DNA of 64,000 nucleotides from Eopsaltria australis (GCA_034509425.1 JAVTVJ010000075.1:492501-556500), one strand, 5' to 3'. Positions 37,971 to 51,639 are shown, numbered from the stretch's first letter. Notes: a model not told the origin generated them from the sequence alone. Numbers and translations are program-made.

Positions 37971-40487
37971 TAAGAAAAAAACATTTCTTAGAATACTTTC
38001 AAAATATTTAATATTACCTGCTCCTTCTCACAAAACTTTGCTGCCACTAATTAGTTTTCATTTCTGTTAATAGAATTTTAAAAATGCTAATCATTCTGCC
38101 ATCTTCTGTCTCTCAGATAGAAGAGGTGGAATGTTCACCTACAGAGGTAAATGATGTTAGTAATTTCAGTCACAAATGAGACTGTTGACATAGTGTTTAG
38201 ACTGAAAAAAGCATGCAAAACTATTTTAAATGTATATATTAGCATTGAAACAGATTTAATCCATGTCTCAGTAAGTGAAGCAGAAGAAAAGTTGTGGAAG
38301 ACTCATGGTTGATTAGGAGAAAAATGTTCAGCAGGTGAAAAGAAAAAAACAAGCAAACAAAGTAATAGCTCTGCAAATTAGATGGAGAGGTTAGGAGTGA
38401 AAAGGAAAGCTGTGGCACACTGGTATATTATACTGTCCTCCCTCAGCAGAGTGACATAGTCCAACTGCTGTTGCACTTCTCTGCTGTTGGCCACTTTTCT
38501 ATCAAATGCTCCTCTCATCCATAATTATCACATAGTTCTACTGAGAGAGCGGGGCTTATCCAGAGTACTGAAGTCCAGAAGAAAATGAGCATATACACAA
38601 CGCTGAAAATCAACACCTGCTGAGCTATAAATCAAAAATACTAAATCTTAACTACATTAAAAAATGCTAGTAACTTTTTATTTCTTTCTCAAAAACACAC
38701 AGCTTGCTCAACAAAGCACTGAAATATGCTTTATTTGTGCCAAGGACTGCAACACACCCTTCAACCTGTTTATCTTTGAAAACCATAATTAAGGAGGACA
38801 AACTGGTTTACAGTCTACACAAGTTGCAAAAGAACTGCATTCACAATTTTTTCTCAAACACTAATTTTCCTTATCTAGGAATCTTGCTTGATTAATATCA
38901 CGGAGCAATTAGCAGTTGAGTGAAGAGATTACTTTCTGTTGCAAAAAGACAATCAACCTTTACAAGTTCTACAAATGAATAATTTGGACTCAGTTCTCAG
39001 CTATATCCAAGCACAAGGAAACCAAACCCTTCTGCTGTTCTGATCCCAAGGCTATAACTGTCACAATTATGAGGTACCACAGACATCTTTCACAGAGGTA
39101 GGGAGAGTGAGTGAAGGGAGAAATAAGTTTTTGCCTCAGCCTTTTGCTAAGATTTAGCCAAATACACCATGAGAACAATGTAGATGGCATAGCAAGAACC
39201 AGAGCCATCACCACAACTCATCACTGCAGATGAAAAACAGTGTAGACCACATAGCCCTCTAAAAGAGCTCTGTCCGACCAGCAAGCGCCTTCTGTGTCCC
39301 CTGTGTAGGTAGAGGGCCACAAAGCTGTGGCAATGTGGCTTTGAAAGGTTGATGTCTTTGATAATGGCTTTTCCATCAACCTCATATCAGCATTTCCAAC
39401 CACAGAAGTTTGTTCTGCACTTGAGGTTTCTAGGGTGGATGAATGAAGGCTGATGAAAGAGGATGAAAGAAGATGTGGAAATCCTCAATTCCCTAAATTC
39501 TCATCCCCTGCACCTTTTGTTTTGCTGAGCAATGAATAAATAATCAGTACTAATGTTATTAAAACAATTTTTCTATCTCAGGGTCAAATTCTGATAATAA
39601 ATGCATGGCCTGACTGGCCTGCAGAAATGCATTTGAGGACAGTTGCAACCAATCTGGAATACTGGTGATCTCTACATTTGAAATAAACCAAAATTATTTC
39701 TGCTAGGAACATGGGAAAAACTGGCACAAAGAAAAAGCTGTGACATGAAGCATTTGTTTGGAACAAGTACAACTTACTCCTGTCGTCTGTATCCTCCAGT
39801 GTGATTTTCAGAAACAATCAAAACAAAAGTGACAAAACCCAAAAACCACAACGAGCAAACAGCAGCTTTTAAGTGCTGTGGGAACAGAGACGTTTGTTTA
39901 AGTAACCACTGTTTAAAAAATGCATACATAGTAACACCAAAATAAACAGCTTGCAATGTTGTTTATTTTAAGATACACAATAGTAATGTAAAGTGCTGCA
40001 TGCACTGAAATCAGGGTATACTAACATTATTTACAGTTGTGAAGAGCAGTAGGAAAACTAAGCTCCATGCCAGAAGACTCCTTGTTTGGCGCGCAAAGGT
40101 CAGTTTTCACTGCTTTTGCAGCTAGGAGGATTCTAAAATGCAGACATGGAAAGCTCCTGCTCTCATTTCTCAAGCAGGTAACTTCTGAACTGCAAATGAA
40201 AATCCTAAAAAAGGCATGTCATGCCTATGGCATCCTTAAAATGGGTACATAAGCCCATTCCTGGGAAGTACAGTTAAGAGGGAGAAAAAGAGATCTTTGT
40301 CTTGTTGCTTCACTTCTTTAAAAACCTTCCAAACATGCCTGACTTACTAACCCCATGTTGTGCCAGGCAGAAAAAAACACCCAAAAGGAGAAAAATACTA
40401 ACAAAACTAAGCAGTGGTGCTCTGAAAAGTGACTGACTTACTGAACAGATTTATGTCCCTGTGTGTCTGAATTACATTTGATTCTCT

Positions 40488-40536
40488 GCTGACAAAAAAA
40501 TGCCATTGACTTCAATCCATAATAGAAGTTTGTGCT
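40488..40536. repeat. Possible third copy of the fold-back repeat
   Basis: GACAAAAAAATGCCATTGAC and TTCAATCCATAATAGAAG, then TTTGTGC, contain the central CATTGACTTCAAT of the repeat with flanking CAAAA and TTTGTGC as decayed inverted arms. The match is short. Confidence 0.3.
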
Positions 40537-43500
40537 ATTTTTCTCCATAAAGCCAGTCTAGCTATAGGCAAGAAAACTGGACTTTTTTTTCTGGCCAATC
40601 CACCGTCTATTTATTATTGTAATTGCATAGCTTTACCATTGTAATTGCAACATTACTGTTATCGTATAATCCTTGTGACTGCCAATAAATGAGCCAGAAA
40701 GAATCCGACTTGAATCTAAGATCCAAGGCTAAATTTCTAATTCTGGCAATGGGAGAGGAAAAAATAAAAAAAGAGAGAAAAATAATAAAGCATTTTTCTG
40801 CCATAAAAACAGAGTTCATTTGATCTGGAAGGCATTGAGATGAACATGGAACCCCACAGTTACATTATTATAAAGTAAGGTTCAAGAGTTAAATTTCATT
40901 TTAAATTCAAAATACAATCTCTTTCTTCCTGATACTTTTGAGGAAAGCTGTGTGTGAAATCCAGCAGTCGAAGTCAGCAGGCACTCAGTCAATATTTTCT
41001 TGCGGTCATTCTGCCTCTCAGAGGGCCCAAGCTCTGTTTTTGAATCATGGCATTAAATTGCCATAAATATCTGTAAGTGAAAATCAGGTTAAAAAGCTAT
41101 GTTTTTAACCCATTTTGGTGTTCAAACTTCTGTGTAAATCCATCATCAACTCCATTTTATATTAAACTTGCATTGGATCCATGACCTTAAAAATCGACGT
41201 TTGTATTTTGAATGCTCAAACAACTTTTGGTGTTTTGGATTGATGTTTCATAGAGCAAATGTTGGAGCAGATGTCAGATATATTGGGGAAGACTAAGCTG
41301 GGTAGGGGTTGATTGCAGACCTCACCTTACCCAGATATTGCTGAAACTTCCCGTGTTGTGAATGGAGAGCAGTGTATGTATTGTGACAGTCTCTGCCTCT
41401 GAATATCTGAAAGGGAGATGTTTTCACGTAAGGTCCTCAATACAAAATTTCTTTCTTTGTCAGCTTGACAGAGCCCAAGCCTGACTGACCTTCAGCATCC
41501 ACTCCCAATGCCTGAAGGAAAATTAATTGTATATTTCTCTTAAGCTTAATTTTTCAGTTTGTGTCTCAAGCCCATTTCTAGCTTGACTTTGTAAGTTAAT
41601 TTTGCAATAATTTTCCCACTGACAGATAAATGAAATGTCATTACAAAAGTTGAAACAAATACAAGATAAACTTAAACCTGAAGGAAGCCAAATTTGGGAA
41701 GATTTCCCTCTGAAAACAGCTCTAATTTCAAGATACTTTTCAGTTTTTAATCATTAATAAGAAAACATGAAAATATGAGAAAAGCTTCAGGCAACACAAC
41801 TTTTGTGTAAGCCCAGGAATGCAAGATGTTTCTCAGCAGTATACCTTCAAATGTTTTTTTGGACTCTAGTTTTAAAAGTGCTAAGCAAAGGCATTTCCAC
41901 AGAATGTTCTACAGTCTAAACGACTGGGGTTTGGCTGCTGAATTCCATTATTCCTGCAAGGTGTTTTGTTCCTCTTCAGTAATTTCTCCTCTTATCTCTT
42001 TCTAGACTGTGCTTATTCACTGCTTGAGTATACACATTCTCTGTCCAGGGCTAAATCTTGTATTTCTGGGATGGATGGAAAGAGCACTGGAAATAATAAT
42101 ACAGCTCTCATTTCTCTCATCTTTTTCTGGCCTCTGTTACCCTTTTTGGGGAATAAGGGCCCTGGTAGTCCAGACTCTCCAAACATCCTTCTGTATCTTT
42201 CTCAGACTCTCACCAGACTGGCCTCAGGCTAGTTTCATAATCTTCAAGAAAAAAAAACAGTCCTGATGTTCAGCATGAGATCATAACACGGTGATCTCAC
42301 TCTGAACATTACCTTTCACTGCAGCAGCTCTATTGACTTCTTTGCTTAGAACAGTTTGAATTTCCCACCAGCTCTGTTGTGTGATATTTGGCCTCTTTTA
42401 GGCAAGATACTTTTTCATGGAGTGAGCCCACGGGTTACTGAGCAGAAAGCTCATCAGTCCCCAGGCCTTGTTTGAAAGAGTTTTCAGTCTCAGCAAGAAG
42501 TTTGCTGCAAAGCTTGTTTGGGACACAGTAGAGGATGTTAGAGCACTGCTGAATTGGAGAGTGCAATATTTTATCTTTTCAGCTGGGGCTTTGAACAGGA
42601 TTCAGACCTCAGGAGTTCATGATAGTTTCACAGCTCTATGGTTATGTTTTTTTTGTAGCCATTCTAGAAAAACACCATAGTCTTGTTCATTTGTAGACAT
42701 TTTATTCTCCTGCTGCACATAGAGTTTTGCACTGGTTCCTTTGAAAGCATTATTGCTTTCTAAATGGACAACATTTTGGGGAATAAAAGGGAGAGAAAGG
42801 GGCAAGAGCCTCTTTTCCCAGAAGGCTGGTTGCATCCAAGAACTTTGTGGGATGTAAGTTCATAAAAGTCAGGACAGCTAAGATGAATTATAGCAGTAAA
42901 CTGTCTACAAATGCTTTGGTTAGATATGCACAAAGTAGTGGGGTTTTTGGTCTGAGAAGTGTTTGCATGAGGGTTCATGGCCACCGCACTGCCCATGCAC
43001 AGGTTGTAGGCTGTTTAAACTTGAGGTGCAAGTGGGCATATTATGTGAAACAATGTGGAATTCTTAGGATTACCCTAAAACTCTGCAGTTCATTCCACCA
43101 TCCACAGAGAAGTTCATACCAATTTAGGAAGCACATCTCTTTCCTAGGAGATATTAGATCATGCAGTAGTGTCCCTGTGTAACTGAAAGAAATCTAATTC
43201 AAAGCAGACAAGACCAAGTAACACAACTCTTGGATTAGTCCACCAAAAGAATAAAGAAGGTGGAAAGGAGAAGTGAATCAAGTTATTTTCCCTCTTTTTC
43301 TTGTTCACAATAATTAACATGTTTCCATTTAATTTCCCACTTTATATCTGAAAGAGAAAATCAGAATATCCTTTTACAGTTGAAACTAAAGCATTCTTTA
43401 GATATTTAGATTTTGAACTGATCCTTCAAATTAATCAGTTTTCTTTGCAATTTATATGTGCCATCATTCCTATGCAACACTCCTTTGCTGACTCCCTCAA

Positions 43501-44410
43501 ATACACACATCATTTTCTGACCACATAACATTCCTTATCCCTGTTGTTATCACACATATCATGATCTTTTTCACTATTCACACTCCATAACCCTGAATAG
43601 CCCATTTGTGGACTGTCCAAATAGCTGTCAGCTATCTGCATATGGTCCTCAGTAGGCAGGGACCTTTCCAATATGAAATGGACTTTGCAATATCCCTTCA
43701 GCCCCTTACTGTTCACTCTAAGCCACCCTCCTATTTCCTGCGTCTTCATTCAAGCACGAGTGGGATGCATCAGTGGGAAGAACCTGGCTGAGTCAAAAGA
43801 GGCAGCAGAAGGGATCAGGACTGGCTGGAAAGCTGCTGAAGTTCAATTTCATATCAGGAGAGTCCTGGACTGTTGAGGAGAGAAATGTCCACTAGCAACT
43901 TCTTGAAGTACAAAGATGCATTTGTTAATACTGTCACAGACCCTTTACTCTCACTATTGCCTCTCAGCCAGAAGTTGATGCTCAAAGTTCTTTCTCTCAG
44001 TGCTTTCTGGGAAAGATATTTGATACCATTTACATGCAGTAATCACCACATAAGGTCACCAGCCAGGAAAAGACCTGACAAAATGAACGCAAGACCAAGA
44101 CTCTTGCACTAAAGTAGCTTGCAGAAATCATATGCTGTCATCTTCAGTGTAGAGCAGCAAGAGCATAGCACTCTTAATTTTATATTAAATGCAAGAGAAA
44201 ATTGTCCTGAACTTTCAAAGTCTACAGAAGTTCAGGTATTTGTACAAGCATTGCATGACTGTCATGCTCTTTCAGCAGCAGGATAAAACCACAACAGAAG
44301 TGTAATTCTTTGTAATTCAGCTGTTGCAAAGTATAAGACACGGACCTTACACAGTGTTTTTCCTCTGTAAATATGAAAACCACTTCAAAAAGCAGCCACA
44401 GTCATTATGC

Positions 44411-44520
44411 CATACTGTTTAAACAGGGAAACTAAGGCACAGTGTCTTGTCACAGTCACAGTTAGAGAGAGAAGTGAAAACTCCATGTCTACCAGAGCTC
44501 CCTTGTGCTAAATCATCCTG
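44411..44520 (-). mobile_element. Ancient MIR/L2-like SINE remnant
   Basis: The plus strand reads GGGAAACTAAGGCACAGTGT, CTTGTCACAGTCACAGTTAG, GAGAGAAGTGAAAACTCC and CCCTTGTGCTAAATCATCC. These follow the reverse complement of the conserved core and tail of MIR/L2-type elements (GGGAAACTGAGGCACAGAG, CTTGCCCAAGGTCACACAG, then a CCCTGTGCTCTAACCAC-type segment). The copy is old and diverged, with no target-site duplication visible. Confidence 0.55.
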
Positions 44521-46199
44521 GGGACAGTACCTAAAGCTGGATCACAAGAGAATGTGACGAACAGTTGACTACTCAAGACGTTTGTCTTTCTATCATAAAA
44601 TAGGGAATCATTGAAAGAGTCGTTAAGTGTAATTCCTGGATAAAATGGCTAGAGCGTTTAACACTTACTAAGTGCTTTTCTGCCTGTCTCCCATTTTGAT
44701 TTCACTACATGTGTTCTGGCTTTTTTTGGAGGAATCAGAGTTCCACTGGAATTAGTGAAAGGAGGACTGAGAGATACCCACCATTAGGCACTAGTTTGTG
44801 AATTATCTGCAAATATTTTTAAACAAAGAATCAAACCCTAATTTTTTAACTTACTTGGGAGAAAAAATAACTGCTTTTTTAAAGATCCACGTAGGTATAC
44901 AGCCTATCAACTAAAAATGTATTTTACATAATCTTGGAGTTTTTTAATTGGCATAACAAGCTTAAAGTAATCTAGAATAGGCCACGATCTTATGAAAATC
45001 TACTCCTTTCACATATTTAGTATACGTTAAGAAAGTGAACAGGAGCTTTCCCATTGCTATCTGATTTAGTCAGACAGCATTTCCACAGGATATCTGATTC
45101 AGAATATCAAGCTCCCACTTTGAAATGACCAAATAAGAGCTTGATCCTGATGACATCAAATTTCTACCGCATTAAAAAAATTGATATGTGCAGATTTTTT
45201 TAAACACTAAAATATTTGCTGCTGTTTACTGAGCTACTCAGATTTATTGTCCTGAGATTGTAAGAGTCTGTCATGAGATGTTAAACATTTTATGGACATA
45301 AGTAGTCAACTGCTACAAATAAAATATATATTTTGAAATGCCATCATAAAAAGGTAAAGCCAAGATTTAAAAAAATCTTTATAGTCTATCACCCAGTATT
45401 AGACAAAACAACTGAAATTAGTTTTGGCAGATTTGGGGCTAGCAGTTAAAAATAAATAATAACAAATGTAAAAGCATGAAAACTGTATTGCCATTATGCT
45501 TAAAGATAATAGTAAATCTTAAGAGATGCCAATGATTGCTTTAGATAGTACAAACAACTGCTGCCAATCACCTCTAAAATATGTAATGCATGGTATTCTA
45601 GGTATCCTGACTCAAGGCAAACTCCACGATACCAGGAGTAATATTGTCTGCCACAAACTACTCTCTTCATTAGGCAGCAATAAGAACTGACATATCCCAT
45701 TTCTTTGCAGTTGTGGAACTGTTGACAGAAACATGTTTGGTTTTTTTCAGTGTAACTCTAATTTTACTGAAAACTTCCTTTAAGTCAATTGTCTTGCTCA
45801 TGGATCTTGAAAAGAAAGTTTTAAACATATCCTGAGGCAAAACTGAGAGGTAGTATCACTGCACAAACAACACTAATTGTATTTTCCCTAAAAATGTATT
45901 TTATAACTACATATAATCATGAGTGCACACTACAGAGAAAGGGAGGAACTATGAGTTTTCTGATGACAACAGCTTTAGGTACTGGAACCTGAAGACACTC
46001 CAAAGAATTCTCTTCTCTAATTGACTGCAATCTTGATCTGCAAAAGCTGCAGTTCACAACATTTATTAGAGTAACATTTTTGGAGTTTAAAAAGTGTTTA
46101 AACACTTTACATTCACATATGCTTAGGTTAAACCACCTTTTGCCTTGAGAGTCTTGAAGCCACAATTCTATATAAATGAATTCTTGTCACTACCACTTC

Positions 46200-46540
46200 C
46201 TTGTTTCAATTACTTTAAGGAATTCATTAATTGGACTTCGGTGTTCCTTCTTCTTTTATTTTCTTTTCGCTTACTTCCTAAACTGACTCTGCAAAGCTTT
46301 GTAATCTGACAATAAAAACCAGAGAAAAGCAGTGGCTGATCCTATCTTTTGCTAGGCCACATTCAGCTTGCTCAGTAGAGGCTTTTTAATCAAAAGCTAA
46401 AACCATGCACTCATTTTTTGTTGTTCTCGGGAATCCCCTGTTTGAAAACGGCAGGTAAAATATTGTTTTGGGAACTAACATCTAGCCACGTTATCTGATG
46501 GTTTGGCATCACCTCACCTCACATGTCACATTAATGAAAT
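46200..46540. promoter_or_regulatory. CNE-like block
   Basis: Complex sequence has TTCATTAATTGGACTTCGG, TTTTCGCTTACTTCC, TTTTTAATCAAAAGC, GTTCTCGGGAATC and AGCCACGTTATCTGATGG. Homeodomain (ATTA) and GATA-type (TTATCT) words are present. The call rests on texture only. Confidence 0.28.
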
Positions 46541-46876
46541 TCACCTTGCTGCAGTCCTGACACATCGTGTTGCCTGTTGATGAGGAGGAGGCAGAAACAG
46601 GCATGGTGGTATAAAGATAAAAACAAGGAGAGGCAAAGGTAAAGCATAACCAGCTAATCAGACAGGGTACTGTGAAACACTCTGATAGCAGGCCTAGAAG
46701 AGGACTACTAGGTAGACTCAATAGCTTTAATTGTCCTAGTAGCACCAAAAAAAATTTTGCTGCAGCCCGTCAGCCTGCCACAAATTTGGGGACAGAAAGG
46801 AGATGAAAGGTATGGGAGAGCTGGAGGGGAAGGGTGGTGTGATTCATTTACTTGTCCCTTGCAGGATTAGCAATTT

Positions 46877-46903
46877 GGGGATTCTTTGGGGGGGTGGGGA
46901 GGG
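46877..46903 (+). other. G-quadruplex motif on the template strand
   Basis: Runs of 4, 7, 4 and 3 guanines are separated by 7-, 1- and 1-base loops, followed by a GTGTGTATGTGTGTGTGTG run to about 46921. This meets the usual four-run pattern. It lies on the plus strand, which is the transcription template of MEIS2. Confidence 0.6.
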
Positions 46904-47109
46904 TGTGTATGTGTGTGTGTGAATTTCACCCTATATATAACTTGGAATCCTATTAGAAAACAACTCAGTGACACTGCAAATCCAGTATTTCTCAGCGTGC
47001 TATTTTTGAAGCTGAAACACACAACATATTTTGATCTCCAGAGAAGTACAATAAAGATCCCCTCTTCAAAATAAAATGAGAAGTAAAAAAAACCCCTCAA
47101 CCAATTGCA

Positions 47110-47500
47110 CATGTAATAATTTCCAGGCTGGCTTCCTGTGATTGTATCTGATTATTTAAATTTTGGACTGTCTCTTTAATTTGAGGAGCAGGGAGAGAGG
47201 CGACAGATGGCAGACAGAATTGACTTATGTCCTCTATTCTTCTACAGAAGAAGGGGGAGTGCAGAAAGTTTGATCGAGGCAAAAGCTACAGTACATAGGC
47301 CTGGCTATAACTATCTAATAGGTCTTTTGACGGATCGGTTCGGAATATTTAGGTTTTTTTCTCCCCCAGACAGGCTTTGTAACAAACCCACAGTCCTGGA
47401 GGTTGCCATGGGTGACGAGAGAGCTGACATCCAGTCCCAACTACAAATAAGCACATGACAAATGGGCCCAGAGCCCTCCGACAGCCCTGAACCTTGGTGA
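47110..47500. promoter_or_regulatory. CNE-like block with RFX-like X-box
   Basis: This CpG-bearing, repeat-free sequence (GAGAGGCGACAGATGGC, TTTGATCGAGGC, TTGACGGATCGG, TTCGGAATATTT, GGGTGACGAGAG) stands out from the surrounding intron. At 47402-47416 GTTGCCATGGGTGAC matches 11 of 12 positions of the RFX X-box GTNRCC-N3-RGYAAC. A sense-strand G-quadruplex motif follows at 47513-47541. Confidence 0.45.
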
Positions 47501-47512
47501 CCCCCTAAAAAA

Positions 47513-47541
47513 CCCAGCCTCCCCATACCCCATGCCCCCCC
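47513..47541 (-). other. G-quadruplex motif on the MEIS2 sense strand
   Basis: The plus strand has cytosine runs of 3, 4, 4 and 7 separated by 5, 3 and 3 bases. The complementary sense strand and the pre-mRNA therefore carry four guanine runs with short loops. It directly borders the CNE-like block 47110-47500. Confidence 0.6.
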
Positions 47542-47800
47542 AAAAAAGCATTACTGAGTATATTTTTTAAAACCGAAAGCTTGCACTTAATTGGAAACAC
47601 TGCCGTGTAACCGAAATGCTTAGGACAGCATGTACAAGTAAAAATAAATCATGCAGCATTGTTATTTAATGTGCTGTGACATCATTTCCTGAAATTAAAC
47701 AGAGATGACACAGATTCAGACAGTCCCTGCTAAGGTTCAGTTCAAACAATTCACAGATGTTTTCCTCCAGCCAGCAGAAAACAATGCGAGACTTAAAGCA

Positions 47801-47852
47801 CTCCTCTCCCTCTACCCCTTTCCATCTTCCACTCCCTCTCCTCAGCCTTTTC
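47801..47852. repeat. C/T-rich polypyrimidine stretch
   Basis: About 50 bases are nearly all C and T (CTCCTCTCCCTCTACCCC, TTTCCATCTTCC, ACTCCCTCTCCTCAGCC). Such tracts can form triplex DNA. No regular repeat unit is seen. Confidence 0.6.
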
Positions 47853-48889
47853 ACTGGTACAAGGAGGCATGGCAGTTTTATAATACATGCTCCCGCAAAA
47901 ATATTCTTTTTTTAATTTAATTACTCAGGCTGTTGTACTAAATAGATGGATCATTGTGTCACAAAAGCATCAATTTTTCAGAAGAAATAACAGATGTCTA
48001 TGTAACAATGATTAGATTAACCACTCCCAGACAAAGCTAGCTTTTGAGGCCCACACACCCCATGACCCTGGGTTCCCTCTTCTGTAGGGGGTGGATGTAG
48101 AAATGTCAGATCTAATCTCAGATTCCATTTTTAAAACAAACAAAGCCCCACCCCCATCCCATTTCAGCTCTTTTCTTTTAACATTGTGGCGTTTAAAAGG
48201 TATGTGAATGTTTGGTCTCCTACTAAATCTTCAGGATGGATTTCATGGCCAAGAACTAGGAGCATTCCAAGGATGAAACCTTTCAGCCTGGGATCAGAAG
48301 AGTCATTTTGAGAAAGATTTCCAGGTTTATTCTGCCCAGGCTGGTGACACAGTAGTGCAGGCAGGCAGGACAGGAGGGGGATGCTGGTGACATAAGGCAG
48401 GGGTGCACTACCAGCAGCAATAACTACAAATGTTAATGGCCACCACCAGCCCTTCTGGTGAGACACCAGAGCAACTCTGGGGTACAAAGAGGCACAACTC
48501 CGTCATCCTGAGGAATGCAAGACAACAGGTCATGGCAGTTTAACATTCAGGTACTGATTTTTCTTTAGCACTGGGGGGTGAAGTCATTTAACCGCCCCTT
48601 ACAAAAATTTGTCTAGCTGAAAAATAAACACAATATTATTTTGTAGCACGTTTCCAACCAGGAGGCGTTTGTACAAAGAGGTCTGTTCTACACCAGCAGG
48701 CAACTTATTACCTTGCTGAAAAGAAGCACACAGCCAGCCCTTCCTAAAAGCAGTCCCGGAATAAAACTGCAGCTTAGGCTCCTGCAGCACTCTGACTCCA
48801 TGATGTCCTGAGGTGGAAATGGCAGCCACGCAAAGACACGTGCAGGGAATTTTACAGGAGAATCAGAGGACATTGTCCGTCTCCTCTGT

Positions 48890-48912
48890 GCTGTACCCTC
48901 GGAGGGTACAGC
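48890..48912. other. Perfect palindrome, 11-bp arms with 1-base centre
   Basis: GCTGTACCCTC is followed by a single G and then GAGGGTACAGC, its exact reverse complement. By rough count fewer than 0.1 palindromes of this arm length and spacing are expected by chance in 64 kb. It contains CpG at the centre and at its right edge, and its context is complex sequence. The function is unknown. Confidence 0.75.
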
Positions 48913-51429
48913 GTGTTATGATGCACTCCAACACATGCACTAAAATTCACTAGAATGACTGCACATTCCTGTATCATCTGGAGTTTCCCACCCTTCTTCT
49001 CGCCATTTTAACTGGTCTGTTGTATTTTCAGGTTTGGTTTCAGGCTGTGATTCTAAAGTAGAGCAAAAACTGCAATGTGAAGAATGCTTCTCCTAGATCA
49101 CATCTCAGAGAAAAGCTGTTCTTCAATAGTTTGATATGAAAGGAAGCTCTTCAGTGTGGACTGCAATAGCCAGCTATGTTTGTAACCTTTCTTTAAGTTA
49201 TTATTACTAAAATACAATATGGAAGGAGATATTTATGAAGGTGGGTTGGATTCAACTTCTTCGAACACTTGGTCCAAGATTGGCTTTGGTTGATGACATT
49301 CATCTCTAGAATCAAATCTAGTGAATAAATAAAATAGCTGCCCTGTATAAAAGGCTTGATAAGCCATTCACCAAAATATGATAGATACATATTTTATTCT
49401 CAGATACACCCACATAAATATAGGAAAAAAAAATCTGTTTCAGTAAGACTATTCATATTATCCAATGTGGATACCTGAATATGACAAGATAAGAAAATTA
49501 ATTCAGGTAAGTACAAAAGCTGTGGCTGGTTCATTTTACCACCTTCCAGGAAAACTTACTGTACCCTGACAACTAAACAGATAAAACCAAGATATATTCT
49601 ACAATAGACTGTGTAGAGAGCAAGATTTTCAGCCAGAAGACTGTGGAAATCAGGATAAAATTATACTGTTCAACATTAGAAGACAGAACTTCTGCTAGCA
49701 AAAAAAAAAAAGCAAAAAACCAAGTGAAGTCCTCTGACTACAGGGGAGACATCCCAAATACCATCAGACAGGAATATGCCATTTTCATTAGAAAAGCTTC
49801 AGTTTGCAGGCTACCATTGCTGAATCTGGTACTATTAGTTAAGATACACATCTTCTTAAAGACTGTAACAGAAGAAACAACCAAAATAGAATTTTAACAA
49901 AGGGCATCACTCCAGGTAAGTGTCAAAGCATAAACGAGACTTTGTCCTACCAGCTCTGTTAAAAAAGGTGAAAAAATGTTGAATGTAGCAAAAATGTAGT
50001 CTTTGGCACACTGCTGCAGAAATGAATGAACTACCAGAGGTACAAGTCCATAGAATGGTATAATTACTTCCTTTATAACTTTCCTCTCTTCTGATTATGT
50101 ATGTATAATTTAAAGGTCCTCCATCCTTCAAAAGGGCATGGGAGGAGGGGGACTGGCTCTATGGTTGCTAGTAAGGAATCCTAATCTCAGCACTGGTGTA
50201 AGCTGGAGGTGTCTATACATTTGAGCACTTCCTGTTTTCACTTTGTGATCAAATATGTTCTTTGCAGGGCAAATAGGGGAGCACTTGAGGGAGGAAAGCA
50301 GTGATGTCTGAGAGGCTAATTGAGTGTACTAAGAACTCCTTAGCATAGAGGAAAAGGAGTCTTCCAAAGCTATGAATAAACTCTCGGCTTGGGTCAGATT
50401 TCTTGCTGTTTCTTTTCTTTAACCACCTTTGAACTCAACTAAAAACAGTCTTAATGTCAGGTTTACCTTTCTGATGTCGTAATCTTTATGTACTATTGAA
50501 AAGATTATACTACCAGACTAGGATTTCCTCTACTTTCTTAAACACTGGATATTATCCAGAAAAAGCATACACATTTCCAACCAATTCATCCTCAGATCTT
50601 TTATCTTCCGGTACTGTTGTAATTCCAAATGTAAGACAGAGCTCAGTAAGTGAACAAGAACATGACAGAAGCTCCTACTCCTTGCACTTGATTTTCAACA
50701 ATAAAAACATGCGTGTGTATCCTATTTCAAATATAATTAAAGTTACTACAAAATGGAAGCTGTGATAGGGGTTAGAAATCGTTTTGAAAGACAATCTGTC
50801 AGACACATTCATTCTACATCAGAGTTCAAGTGCCTGTCTCTTCATAAAAGCCACTTAGGCCATTCAATTTTTAAAATTGGTTGCCTTAGGAGTTTGCAAA
50901 CTGATTGAATAAAGGAAAAAAAATAGCATTTTATTTAAAATCATAAGTATACAATTAGTCAGATCTGAGTTACTCTCTTGGAATTTGACAATCTAAAGGA
51001 CTTTTACGTTTTATCCATGCCACAAGAGATGGACTGCCACTGCCTCTCCTTCCAGGGAAATCACAGGTTAATGATTTTTGTCATATTGAGACTAACAGCT
51101 AACAATTGCTACAGTTGGCCTTTAGTATTTTATTTGTCCTTTTGAGGTATTCAGAATAGGTGACAATGGCTTGCAGTTGAGAACATATGTAGAGAGACCC
51201 CTGTGGCTTATGGAAAAGTTGCTCCATGCTGGTTGGGTGTTTGAAAAAAAAAATACAACCAGAGCTCTTTTATGTTCCTCTCCTTAATGAATGCATGAAT
51301 GTCAAAATGTACCAATGGCCCATTCAGAGGGCAAAGCCTAAGCAGCTCCTTCTTTAAGAACACATCCTGAGACGTAAAATACATTTGCTTAACAAATTAA
51401 AATAATGAGATAATTCAATTAGTTTCTTC

Positions 51430-51470
51430 AAAAAAAAAAAAAAAAAAAGAGAGAGAAAAAGAAAAAAGGG
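51430..51470. repeat. Poly-A tract with GA extension
   Basis: Nineteen A residues are followed by GAGAGAGAAAAAGAAAAAAG. There is no recognisable retroposon body on its left, so it may be simple slippage rather than an element tail. Confidence 0.85.
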
Positions 51471-51639
51471 TACATCAGAGGATTATTGTAATACAAGAAC
51501 AGGTCATACAGCACAAAGGAGGAACAAACCAATTTGAAATAAGGTTAGAGTAGTAATGAAGGAATGTACGTTGAATCATGGACTTCCATTGTAAAGATAT
51601 TTACTTGAAACAATAAAATTGTACATCACAGATTCCCCT

